Shown in pieces: positions 43,840-52,264 of a stretch of 64,000 nucleotides of DNA. A program made the position numbers and the translations under genes. Source of the stretch: Geobacillus proteiniphilus (GTDB taxonomy: Bacteria; Bacillota; Bacilli; Bacillales; Anoxybacillaceae). The stretch spans positions 22,415-86,414 of the forward strand of contig NZ_MQMG01000006.1 in assembly GCF_001908025.1 (NCBI RefSeq). The letters are read 5' to 3'. Position 1 is the first letter of the stretch; each line of letters opens with the position of its first letter. The notes under the pieces are model-generated. The model had not been told where the DNA came from. It searched no databases and was given only the letters and a program-made list of their open reading frames with translations.

Positions 43840-44412
43840 TCATCCTTGTTTCACTTCCTGAAGCCATTTCGCCAACCGTTCATTTTTCTTTTTCATATGA
43901 TCGAGCCATTGCGGGAGCAGTTTTTTCATGGCCTCCTGATCATTGTTCTCCATAGCCTGTCTCGTTTGTTCATGAAGCAGATGAAGCTGCTGTTTTTCTT
44001 CTTTCGTCATCCACTGTTTCTTTTTATGTAACTGTTTCCATTCTTTCTTAAACTGTTCTTTTGTGATTTTTTTATCGACTAGCTGATCGATGAGCCGGTC
44101 AAGCGCTGCTTCGCGCTCTTTTTTCATCTTTTTGCACTTTTCTTTGATGGCCTGTTTCACATTTTCATCGTTCAACTGCTGACGCAACGCGTTCCGCTCA
44201 TCCAGCACTTTTTTCCATTCTTCTTCCTGCTCAGGCGTATATTTTTGGACCATCTCCATCCACTTTTGCTCGTCAAGTCCCTCATGCTTCCACATATGGC
44301 CGACCGGCAAATGCACATCGCCCCCCCCGCCTGCATGGCTTCGAGCAGACACCCATGACGGCATCGCCAGAACGAGCGAAGCAAAAAAGGCAACCCATAA
44401 TTTTCTCATCAT
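43840..44412 (-). CDS. Secreted Lys/Glu-rich coiled-coil protein
   Basis: 190 residues from ATG 44412 (or 44409), after AAGGAG. A signal peptide (MRKLWVAFFASLVLAMPSWVSA) is followed by a strongly charged helical body: YTPEQEEEWKKVLDERNALRQQL, KKMKKEREAALDRLIDQLVDKKITKEQFKKEWKQL. The KKITKEQF segment resembles YckD-type DUF2680 repeats, but length differs. No catalytic motif. Extracytoplasmic protein of unknown function. A terminator follows, so it is monocistronic. Confidence 0.7.
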   Translation of the reverse strand: MMRKLWVAFFASLVLAMPSWVSARSHAGGGGDVHLPVGHMWKHEGLDEQKWMEMVQKYTPEQEEEWKKVLDERNALRQQLNDENVKQAIKEKCKKMKKEREAALDRLIDQLVDKKITKEQFKKEWKQLHKKKQWMTKEEKQQLHLLHEQTRQAMENNDQEAMKKLLPQWLDHMKKKNERLAKWLQEVKQG

Positions 44413-44614
44413 GTGCACTCCTTTTTTCATTTCATTCACGATCCATCAACGACTAGACAGCTGGGATCAATCATTCTTTATTTTCCCTCCTTTGCGCTGC
44501 CTCCTTTCCGATCATTTACTCCTTCCTTATTTTCCCCGTTTTTTGGACATCTTTGCATAAAAAATGAGGAAACCCGCAAAAAAATCGTGTTTCCTCAGGA
44601 TATTAAGGAATCGT

Positions 44615-44986
44615 CTAGCGAAATTTCTCTTCAATGCGCCGCCCGTAGTCGCGCAATGCCTTCGAGTTTGTCTGCCCCCGTTTCTTCATCAGTTCCGCAA
44701 ACCGAAGCTGCTTTTCCGTCCGCTTTTTCTCCAGCTCCCGTTTTTCCTCATCATCCTCGCAGCAACGAAGCAAGTCCTCGAGCGTCAAAAGCTCTTTGCG
44801 CAACTCCGCTTCTTCCCTCACATAGCCGGCGTTTTTCAGCAACAAATACCCGAGTCGCAACTCCTCTGGAATGCGGGAAAGGTCTTCAATCTCAAGCGGT
44901 TTGCCGAAGCCGGGCAAGTTGTCGAACTCGCCGTTTTTCATCGCCTCGCGAATTTTCTCCTCGGCGATGCGCCAAAATCCGTCCAT
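44615..44986 (-). CDS. DUF1992 (DnaJ-homologue C28-like) protein
   Basis: 123 residues. Family signature is AEEKIREAMKNGEFDNLPGFGKPLEIEDLSRIPEELRLGYLLLKNAGYVREE, the conserved G-E-F-D-N-L-P-G-x-G-K-P-L motif of DUF1992. The C-terminal third is a charged helix. No J domain is present despite the family name. It starts 1 base after the stop of the upstream EAL gene, so it is probably translated with it. Function unknown. Confidence 0.88.
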   Translation of the reverse strand: MDGFWRIAEEKIREAMKNGEFDNLPGFGKPLEIEDLSRIPEELRLGYLLLKNAGYVREEAELRKELLTLEDLLRCCEDDEEKRELEKKRTEKQLRFAELMKKRGQTNSKALRDYGRRIEEKFR

Positions 44987-44987
44987 G

Positions 44988-47444
44988 TTACGTCAGCTCC
45001 TGTGCCTGCCGCCTCACGCGCTGCTCGTTTAAAAACCGGACGAGCTCGTCATACGGAAGCGGCGGGGAAAAATAATAGCCTTGCGCCTCGTCGCACCGTT
45101 TTCCTTGCAAATAAGCCGCTTCGGTCTCCGTTTCGACCCCTTCAGCCAGCACCTTTACACCTATATTATGCCCGAGGCGGATGATCGCCGGCAAGATGAC
45201 ATCTTTTTTTCCTTGAATATGCTGAACGAACGAACGGTCGATCTTCAGCCGATCGATCGGCAAATCCGTCAAGTAGCTGAGCGAACTGTAGCCGGTGCCG
45301 AAATCATCCATGCTGATCGTCACACCAAGCCCCTTCAGTTTCGAGAGAATATCAAGCGCACGTTCTGTATCCATGGTCATCCGCTCCGTAATTTCCAGAT
45401 CTAAATGGTGCGGCGGCAGCCCGGCGTCGGCGAGCAGGCGGGCGAGTTTATCCACAAATCGGCGGCTTTCAAATTCATATGGCGATAAGTTGATGGAAAC
45501 GGACAAGTCAGGAAAACGATCAAGCAGTTGCTTCGTCTGTTCACAAGCCGTGCGGATGACCCATTCGTTGATCGGGATGATCATGCCGGTCTGTTCGGCA
45601 ACAGGGATAAACAATGACGGCGAAACCATCCCTTTTTCCGGATGGCGCCAGCGAATCAACGCCTCCATGCCGATCACTTGCTGGTCGTGAAGCCGAATTT
45701 GCGGCTGATAGTATAATTCAAATTCCTCATTTTCAAGCGCACGCCGCAAGTCGCGTTCCATCGCCATCTTTTCATGGAGACGAATCGCCATCGGCTCAGT
45801 GAAAAAGAGAAAATCGCTCGCCGCTTTTTTTCGCACCTCGTAGCGAGCAATATCCGCCTTGCGAATCAACGTTTTTGCATCCTCCCCATCTTTTGGGTAG
45901 ACGCTGATGCCGATGTTCACGGTCACATACAATTCCATCCCATTGACGACAATCGGTTCGTCGGCCACCTCAATGAGCTGTTTCGCCATTTCTTCAGCCT
46001 TTTGATGTGTGCTGTTTGACACTACTGCGATGAACTCATTCCCGCTCCAGCGCCCGATGGCCATTCCTTGCTTTTCTTTCCATTCTTGCGCCAAATGGAG
46101 GAGCACTTCGTCCCCGACAGCGTAGCCATAAAAATCGTTGATCGTTTTAATCCCACTCACTTCTAAAAATATGACTGCCATTTCATGACGATGCTGTTTC
46201 GCCTCAGCAAGGCAACGCTCCACCGCTTTATACATCGCCTCCTTGTTCGGCAGCCCGGTCAGTTCGTCATGGTTGGCGATATAACGAATCCGCTCTTCGT
46301 TTTGTTTTTGTTCTGTCAAATCGCGGACAGCGGCCACCGTCACTTTTTCCCCTTCATAATCGTAGCGGCGCCGGACGATTTCCGCCGGAAATGCGGTGCC
46401 GTCTTTTCGGCGCAGCTCGATTTCAAAGCGCTCCGGTTCCTCATGCGGACGATTCAGTTTCATTGACCCGTCAACGACTAAATCCCCGATCGGCAAATGA
46501 ATCAGCTCGCTTTCCGAATAGCCGAGCAGGCGGCACGCCGCTTCATTGACCTCAACGACTTTCCCGTGCGCATAGACGATCAGCCCTTCCATCGTCATTT
46601 CCGCCAGCCGCCGCAGCCGATGCTCGTTGGATGCGAGCGTTTTTTTATAGACAGCCAACGCCTTCCGTTCCATTTGTTGATGCAAAGCGAGCAAATAGGC
46701 AACCGCTGACGCCAAAAACATGGCCATCATCGTCCACATCGCCTGTTGCCGCCCTCGCTGCAAATGTTGCTCATACGTTTTGGCATCAAAATCGATGCCA
46801 ACAACCGCATCCACCGTCCCGTCCGGTTGACGGATCGGCATAAACGCGCTGATGCTTCTTCCCCATTCGTCTGTTGTCGGGTGCTGTTCCATCGCAAACC
46901 GGCCGCGGAACGCCTCTTCGATCTCTGGAAAATGGCGGCGGTAAACCGTCCCAGGCGGAACAGCTTGTTCCTTTTGGCCGTCGATGCGGCCGTTCCGATT
47001 GTAGTCAGTCGCTGGCGCTGCAACGAAATATAGCTCACCGCGCTCATTCTTTTTTAACGTATACACGCTCAACACGCGGCCGTAATGTTGCCAACGCTCC
47101 AGCACCGCCATCACCACGTGATACGCAGGCAGATGTTCCGCCCTTTCATCGAGCCGTTCGTGCCCCATGGCGACCAAATCGCCGGCGATCATGCCGGCGA
47201 TTTGCTTTGCGGCTTCCTCATATTCACGATGTTCTTGTTTTTCAGCATAATTGATATAGATCATCCCTGCCCCCAAAAAAAGCAGGGAAACGGTGGCAAA
47301 CACAACAGTCAGTCTCGGCGCCGCCAGCCATGGGATGCCTCCCCAATGCCGTTTTGCCATCCAATGGCCGTATACATAGACACCGCCGACCGTCAAAAAA
47401 AGGCCCAAGATATACAAGATATATTCAAGTTGATTCGACATCAT
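44988..47444 (-). CDS. Membrane sensor with PAS, degenerate GGDEF and EAL domains
   Basis: 818 residues: two membrane segments near 8-28 and 43-65, an extracellular sensor to about 235 (SAFMPIRQPDG, VVGIDFDAKTYEQ, Cache-like), a third segment, PAS (280-375), GGDEF-like (385-540) and EAL (560-810). The cyclase signature is SGNEF (467-471) instead of GGDEF, the metal Asp region reads FLEVSGIKTINDF, and DIARYEVRK departs from consensus. EAL residues are intact: GMEALIRW, EITERM, DDFGTGYSSLSYL, EGVET. It is likely a phosphodiesterase whose GGDEF domain is regulatory. Confidence 0.92.
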   Translation of the reverse strand: MMSNQLEYILYILGLFLTVGGVYVYGHWMAKRHWGGIPWLAAPRLTVVFATVSLLFLGAGMIYINYAEKQEHREYEEAAKQIAGMIAGDLVAMGHERLDERAEHLPAYHVVMAVLERWQHYGRVLSVYTLKKNERGELYFVAAPATDYNRNGRIDGQKEQAVPPGTVYRRHFPEIEEAFRGRFAMEQHPTTDEWGRSISAFMPIRQPDGTVDAVVGIDFDAKTYEQHLQRGRQQAMWTMMAMFLASAVAYLLALHQQMERKALAVYKKTLASNEHRLRRLAEMTMEGLIVYAHGKVVEVNEAACRLLGYSESELIHLPIGDLVVDGSMKLNRPHEEPERFEIELRRKDGTAFPAEIVRRRYDYEGEKVTVAAVRDLTEQKQNEERIRYIANHDELTGLPNKEAMYKAVERCLAEAKQHRHEMAVIFLEVSGIKTINDFYGYAVGDEVLLHLAQEWKEKQGMAIGRWSGNEFIAVVSNSTHQKAEEMAKQLIEVADEPIVVNGMELYVTVNIGISVYPKDGEDAKTLIRKADIARYEVRKKAASDFLFFTEPMAIRLHEKMAMERDLRRALENEEFELYYQPQIRLHDQQVIGMEALIRWRHPEKGMVSPSLFIPVAEQTGMIIPINEWVIRTACEQTKQLLDRFPDLSVSINLSPYEFESRRFVDKLARLLADAGLPPHHLDLEITERMTMDTERALDILSKLKGLGVTISMDDFGTGYSSLSYLTDLPIDRLKIDRSFVQHIQGKKDVILPAIIRLGHNIGVKVLAEGVETETEAAYLQGKRCDEAQGYYFSPPLPYDELVRFLNEQRVRRQAQELT

Positions 47445-47788
47445 CCATCACCGTCATCGATTCTTCGACGCTTTGCTTTCATTATAAGACGGCCATTCTT
47501 CGCGCTGCCTCCCTCCACCGTTCCTATTTGTTCGACAGCTTACGACATTCATCTGTCGGTCATAGGACTTGGGTATGAGACACCGTTTCCACGCTTGCGG
47601 CCATAAATCCAGGTCGGCCGAAACGAAAATATCTATCTATTGGTATAAGCCTTTAGGACGAGGTGCTATATTTGTAACGGCGCTGTAACATTATTTAATC
47701 CAACTGTAAAAAACAAGTCTAGTTTCCTCTGCTATACTCTAGTTAAAAGACGTCGAATCGGAAAAGATTTTGTCGGGGGTTAGGGAAA
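47445..47788 (+). other. Intergenic stretch ahead of NlpC/P60 gene
   Basis: About 340 bases. A TATACT near 47733 and TTGTAA near 47671 are possible promoter elements. I looked for a ydaO/c-di-AMP switch, common on cell-wall hydrolase genes, and saw none. No supported gene. Confidence 0.4.
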
Positions 47789-48241
47789 ATGAAAAAATGG
47801 TGTTCTCTCCTGTTCGTATCCATGATCGTTCTATTTTCCTCCTTCTTTGTAAGCACTTCCAATTCAGATGCAGCCGCCAACAAAGCACGGCTCATTACCG
47901 AAGCGAAAAAGCTGATCGGCACTCCTTACCGATATGGCGGCACGACGCCAAAAGGATTTGACTGCTCCGGATTTGTCTACTATGCCCATAAAAAAGTTGG
48001 CGTCACCTTGCCTCGCACCTCTCGAGAAATGTACAAAAAAGGTACATACGTACATAAGTCCCAATTACAGCCGGGGGATTTAGTGTTTTTCGACACTTCT
48101 AAACAGACGAAAGGCGTCTCCCACGTAGCTATTTACATCGGCAACAATCAAGTCATCCATGCCGTTTCCCGCGGTGTGAAAATCGACAGCTTAAACAGCA
48201 GCTACTGGAAAACGAAATATGTCGGAGCCAAACGGCTGTAA
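47789..48241 (+). CDS. Secreted NlpC/P60 endopeptidase
   Basis: 150 residues. A signal peptide (KKWCSLLFVSMIVLFSSFFVS) ends near residue 28 and the rest is one NlpC/P60 domain: YRYGGTTPKGFDCSGFVYYAHKKVG holds the catalytic Cys, SHVAIYIGNNQVIHAV the catalytic His and third residue. It is a D,L-endopeptidase that cuts peptidoglycan peptides outside the cell. It is the minimal type, with no LysM or SH3 binding module, so its target is not fixed by sequence. Confidence 0.92.
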   Translation: MKKWCSLLFVSMIVLFSSFFVSTSNSDAAANKARLITEAKKLIGTPYRYGGTTPKGFDCSGFVYYAHKKVGVTLPRTSREMYKKGTYVHKSQLQPGDLVFFDTSKQTKGVSHVAIYIGNNQVIHAVSRGVKIDSLNSSYWKTKYVGAKRL

Positions 48242-48259
48242 CAGCTCCGTCGGAAAAGC

Positions 48260-48300
48260 TCTCTGTCATATTAAGTCCGCTTAATAGACAGGGGGTTTTT
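48260..48300 (+). terminator. Terminator
   Basis: CTGTCATATTAAG pairs with CTTAATAGACAG around TCCG, with one unpaired base, and is followed by GGGGTTTTT. Confidence 0.85.
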
Positions 48301-48468
48301 ATTATGCAAAAAAAAGCGGCCCTCCCAAACCGGAGAGCCCAATGCTATATTTCATAGGGGATCGGGGGAATACTTGGAAAACGTTACGCTATTATTCATT
48401 TCCTCCCTTTTCGTTTTTTATACATGAGATCAAAAAATTTTTATGCACAGCGAATGATTCTAGCAGAC

Positions 48469-49258
48469 TTGACACTCCACACGCCTAAAAGTGGACGATT
48501 TGACGGCTGATTTTATGGTTCATATCCTTCATCCAGCGGGACTCTTTATGGCCGATTTTGCGAATCATATGGAGCTTCTTGGCTTTGCCCAATGTTCGCC
48601 GCAGAGCCGCATATCGCCTGCGAATGAAGGCGCATTGATTTCCTTTGAAAAACAGCGATTTCGTCCCGACACTAGCCACCGCGATATATCGCAGCCCTAG
48701 GTCAACCCCCATCACGTTTGTTTCTTCCCGTTGTTTGGTTTCAAACGTGATGGCGACAGCGAAGTACCATTTCTTTTTCTTTTTGTAGAGCTTGGCTGCC
48801 CCTTGTTTGGCGGTTCCATCCAGCAGTCGATTCAGCCATGCTTCTTGATAGGGGCGCGTGACCACAGGCACGCCGATTCGCTTCTCTAATGTTGGGAATG
48901 AAACAGTGTAGAACTCTCCCTTTCGTTTGACTTTCCAATTTTGATTGTTGAAGCAACACCACTGTTTGCGAAATTTCTTTGACTTCTGATGTTTCTTTTG
49001 AGACTTTACGTCTCGAATGGTCTGGCAGGCAATGGCGGAAGGAAACCGTTGTGACGAAAACTCTTTAAAAATTTTACTCGTCGCTTTATTCAGCTCGGGA
49101 TGATCCAACAGCCAATTCGCAAATTGGGTGTTGATATCGGACATCCGCTCATACATCTCTTGCTTGGCTTTGGTTGGCTTGTGGAGTTCCAATTTCAAGG
49201 TGATGGTGGGCATCATTTCACCTCCTCCCTTTTATAATACTCCAATGCTCGCTTTCAT
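48469..49258 (-). mobile_element. Internally deleted IS605/IS1341-type element
   Basis: On the minus strand a tnpB gene runs toward a right end GGAGTGTCAA, with the terminal base at 48469. The same right-end sequence TTGACACTCCACACGCCTAAA occurs in the full copy at 58563. The interior between CCTAAA and GTGGACGATTTGACGG is missing relative to that copy (about 460 bases), removing the 3' third of tnpB and most of the RNA scaffold. A shared ATGAAAGCGAGC lies at 49258-49247, as at 59859-59848 in the other copy, and marks part of the left end. Confidence 0.82.
48485..49216 (-). pseudogene. Truncated TnpB nuclease
   Basis: 243 residues. It aligns from residue 1 to HKISRQIVHF with the 351-residue TnpB at 58725-59780, then stops at a TAG made by the deletion junction. 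Retained are the N-terminal wedge/REC region, the Cys-Cys-Phe-Asn-Asn-Gln segment and the first RuvC Asp (GVDLGLRYIAVASVG). Lost are the second RuvC acid, the zinc finger and the third acid. So it cannot cut DNA, but could still bind RNA or DNA. Two ATGs (49216, 49213) follow AGGAGGTG. Confidence 0.88.
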
Positions 49259-49305
49259 CCCAACTTGAAAGAGCTGGGTTTTCCCGCTCGCATTTTATAA
49301 TGGAA

Positions 49306-49340
49306 AAGGTGTCCCACTGCTTTCGGGACACCTTCTTTTT
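49306..49340 (+). terminator. Intrinsic terminator, GGTGTCCC type
   Basis: AAGGTGTCCC (49306-49315) pairs with GGGACACCTT (49325-49334), then CTTTTTT. Same stem as at 32429. Confidence 0.88.
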
Positions 49341-49384
49341 TGCTTCAAACAACCGACATTCGGCGAAAACGCCAGACTGCCGCG

Positions 49385-50749
49385 TTATGACGTTTTCCGA
49401 ATTCGCTCTTCCTCCTTCGCCGCCTGTGCTCCTTCGACCGCTTCGAGCAACAAATCGACAATATGGACCGCACGGACTTTTCCTGTCCATCCCACCCTCT
49501 CGATGCCAAGCTTCATTTGCAGCAAACATCCCGGATTGGCAGTGACGATCGTCGTTGCATTCGTTTGTTTCGCCATTTCCATCTTATAGTCCAAAATTTG
49601 CATCGACATCTCCGGCTCGACGAGATTGTAAATGCCGGCTGAGCCGCAACAGCGGTCGGCGTCTTTCATTTCGCGGAACTCGATCCCTTCAATCGCCCGC
49701 AACAGCCGGCGCGGAGCGGACACCGTTTTCATCACGTTGCGCAAATGACACGAATCTTGATACGTAACCGTTTGCGGAGCGACGCGAAGCGGCCGTTGAT
49801 CGAAGCCAAGTTCCACGAGCACTTCCGAGATGTCTTTGATCTTCGCCGCAAACGCCGCGGCCCGTTCACACCATTGCGGATCATTCTTGAGCAGGTGGCC
49901 GTATTCAAGCAAAAATGCCCCGCAACCGCCGGCGTTCGTCACAATGTAATCGACGTCCAACTGTTCAAACGCGGCGATATTCCGTTTCGCCAGCTCTTTC
50001 GCCATCGCTTTTTCCCCGCCATGCCCGTGCAGCGCCCCGCAGCACCCTTGCGACGGCGGGATGATGACTTCACAGCCCGCCAGCTGCAACAGGCGAAGCG
50101 TCGCATCGTTTGTCGCCATAAACATCGTATCCATCAAGCAACCGGCAAAAAAGGCAACCCGTTTTTTCACCGTGCCGTCCGGGCCGAGACGGTGCGGGCG
50201 CTCTTTCATTTCTTTCGCCGTCGGCACGTCCGGCAAAACGCGCTCCATTTGTCGGAACGATGCCGGCAACAGACGGAGTAAACCAATTTTGCGGACAAAC
50301 GTCCGCAGCCCGGAGCGCTGGTACCATCCAAGCAGCGCCGTAGCTTTGCGCATCCGCTCTTGATGCGGAAACAATCCGGCAAAGACAAGCTTGCGGATCA
50401 GGCGGACCGGAAGCGGCATTTTTTTATGCTGGGCAATAATATCGCGCGCCTCTTCCAAAAGATGGCCGTAGCGGACGCCGGACGGACAGACTGGTTCGCA
50501 CGCCCGGCAGCCTAAACATAAGTTGAGCGCCCGTTCCACTTCCTCGTCCGGTTCAATCAAGCCGTCCACGACCGCTTTCATCAACGCAATCCGCCCGCGC
50601 GGCGATTGGGCTTCCTGCCGCCCAGATTCGATATACGTCGGGCAGGATGGCAAGCAAAAGCCACAGCGCATGCAGTTCATCAGCTCATCTTCATCCATCC
50701 GCTCTTGAAACGCTTTTTGAATGAGCGCTTGTTCGGTCTTCGATGTCAT
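49385..50749 (-). CDS. glcF: Glycolate/D-lactate oxidase iron-sulfur subunit GlcF
   Basis: 454 residues from ATG 50749, which overlaps the glcD stop as ATGA. Two ferredoxin motifs: CMRCGFCLPSCPTY and CLGCRACEPVCPSG. Two CCG domains: FFAGCLMDTMF ... GCCGALHGHGG and DSCHLRN ... RCCGSAGIYN. It passes electrons from the GlcD flavin subunit to the respiratory chain. In B. subtilis the matching pair is YsfC/YsfD. It is third in the lctP-glcD-glcF minus-strand unit. Confidence 0.92.
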   Translation of the reverse strand: MTSKTEQALIQKAFQERMDEDELMNCMRCGFCLPSCPTYIESGRQEAQSPRGRIALMKAVVDGLIEPDEEVERALNLCLGCRACEPVCPSGVRYGHLLEEARDIIAQHKKMPLPVRLIRKLVFAGLFPHQERMRKATALLGWYQRSGLRTFVRKIGLLRLLPASFRQMERVLPDVPTAKEMKERPHRLGPDGTVKKRVAFFAGCLMDTMFMATNDATLRLLQLAGCEVIIPPSQGCCGALHGHGGEKAMAKELAKRNIAAFEQLDVDYIVTNAGGCGAFLLEYGHLLKNDPQWCERAAAFAAKIKDISEVLVELGFDQRPLRVAPQTVTYQDSCHLRNVMKTVSAPRRLLRAIEGIEFREMKDADRCCGSAGIYNLVEPEMSMQILDYKMEMAKQTNATTIVTANPGCLLQMKLGIERVGWTGKVRAVHIVDLLLEAVEGAQAAKEEERIRKTS

Positions 50750-52158
50750 CGTGTCACCACCACCCGTTTTCTCGTGCTTTTGGCGAACACTTTGCCCGGA
50801 TTCATAATGTTGTTTGGGTCGAGCGCCTGTTTGATCGCTTTCATAGCGGCAATGCCGGCCGGGCCGAGCTTCCATTCCAAATACGGCGCTTTCATCGCCC
50901 CGACGCCGTGCTCGCCGGTAATCGTGCCGCCGAGTTCAATCGCTTTGGAAAAAATTTCTTCAAACGCTTTTTCCACGCGCTCCATCTCATCACGATCGCG
51001 AGCATCTGTCGGACACGTCGGATGCAAGTTGCCGTCGCCGGCATGGCCGAACGTGCAAATTTTCACTTGATACTTCGCGGCAATCTCATTGATGGCTTTT
51101 ACCATCTTGGCAATTTCCGAACGCGGCACGGTTGCATCTTCCAAAATCGTTGTCGGCTTCAAGCGCGCCAACGCCGACAGCGCGGATCGTCTGGCCGTCC
51201 GCAGCGCTTCCGCCTCTTCTTCTGAGCGAGCGAGCTGGACAGACACAGCCTGTTCTGAACGGCAAATATCGGCCATCTTTTTCATGTCGCGCTCGACAAC
51301 TTCCTTCGGTCCGTCCTGCTCAATCAGCAAAACCGCTTTCACATCGGTCGGCAAGCCGATGCGGGCGTAGTCTTCAACCACCTCCAACGTTGGTTGATCC
51401 AAAAACTCCAGCGTCGCCGGAATGATTTTGTTCGCGATGATTTTCGACACCGAACGGGCGGCAGCCTCCAAATCTTGATAAAGAGCAAGCATCGTCTGCT
51501 TTGTCTCCGGCATTGGGATGAGCTTTAGCGTCGCTTCGGTGATGATGCCGAGCGTCCCTTCCGATCCGACAAACAGGCGGGTCAAATCGTAGCCGGCGAC
51601 GTCTTTCGCCAGCTTGCCGCCAGTGCGGATCACATCACCGTTCGCTAGGACGACCTCAAGCCCAAGCACATAATCGCGCGTCACACCATATTTCAATCCG
51701 CGCAAGCCACCAGAATTTTCATTAATGTTGCCGCCAATCGTCGAAATTTTCATCGAGCTCGGATCCGGCGGATAAAACAGCCCTTTTTCCTCAACAGCTT
51801 TCATCAAGTCAAGCGTCACAACCCCCGGCTGAACGGTCGCAGTCAAGTTTTCCTCATCAATTTCTAAAATGCGGTTCATATGTTTAAACAGAAGGACAAC
51901 GCCGCCCTCAACCGGACAGGTGCCGGCGCAAAGATTCGTCCCTGAGCCGCGCGGCACGATCGGGATCCGGTATTCATTGCAAATTTTCGCGATCTCCGCC
52001 ACCTCTTGCGTATTTCGCGGCGCGATGACCGCGTCAGGCAGCGATTGAAACTGCGGCGTCGCGTCATACGAATAAACGAGACGCCCGGCCTTCGTGTCAT
52101 CGTAGTTCTCCGCTCCGACCACTTCGATCAGCCGTTTCTTTGCCTCATTTGGAATCAA
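50746..52158 (-). CDS. glcD: FAD-linked glycolate/D-lactate oxidase subunit GlcD
   Basis: 470 residues from TTG 52158, placed after AAAGGGTGAG and matching the family length; further upstream in-frame starts add non-family residues. FAD-binding type 4 domain: VPRGSGTNLCAGTCPVEGGVVL, then PDPSSMKISTIGGNINENSGGLRGLKYGVTRDYVLGLEVVLANG. The C-terminal part shows HAGDGNLHP and TGEHGVG. It oxidises 2-hydroxy acids such as glycolate or D-lactate. It lies between lctP (106 bases upstream) and glcF. Confidence 0.93.
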   Translation of the reverse strand: MIPNEAKKRLIEVVGAENYDDTKAGRLVYSYDATPQFQSLPDAVIAPRNTQEVAEIAKICNEYRIPIVPRGSGTNLCAGTCPVEGGVVLLFKHMNRILEIDEENLTATVQPGVVTLDLMKAVEEKGLFYPPDPSSMKISTIGGNINENSGGLRGLKYGVTRDYVLGLEVVLANGDVIRTGGKLAKDVAGYDLTRLFVGSEGTLGIITEATLKLIPMPETKQTMLALYQDLEAAARSVSKIIANKIIPATLEFLDQPTLEVVEDYARIGLPTDVKAVLLIEQDGPKEVVERDMKKMADICRSEQAVSVQLARSEEEAEALRTARRSALSALARLKPTTILEDATVPRSEIAKMVKAINEIAAKYQVKICTFGHAGDGNLHPTCPTDARDRDEMERVEKAFEEIFSKAIELGGTITGEHGVGAMKAPYLEWKLGPAGIAAMKAIKQALDPNNIMNPGKVFAKSTRKRVVVTR

Positions 52159-52264
52159 TCGTCTCACCCTTTCTGAAATTGTTTGCCTCCGCGCAGAGCG
52201 GAAAAGGGGCCGGGCTTGGCGCCTTGTTTCCACCCGCACCAAGCCTCGTCCCCCTTTGTGGCCG

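Noticed and set aside
47570..47788. c-di-AMP (ydaO) riboswitch upstream of the NlpC/P60 gene
   Set aside because: Stretch is too short and lacks the conserved elements.
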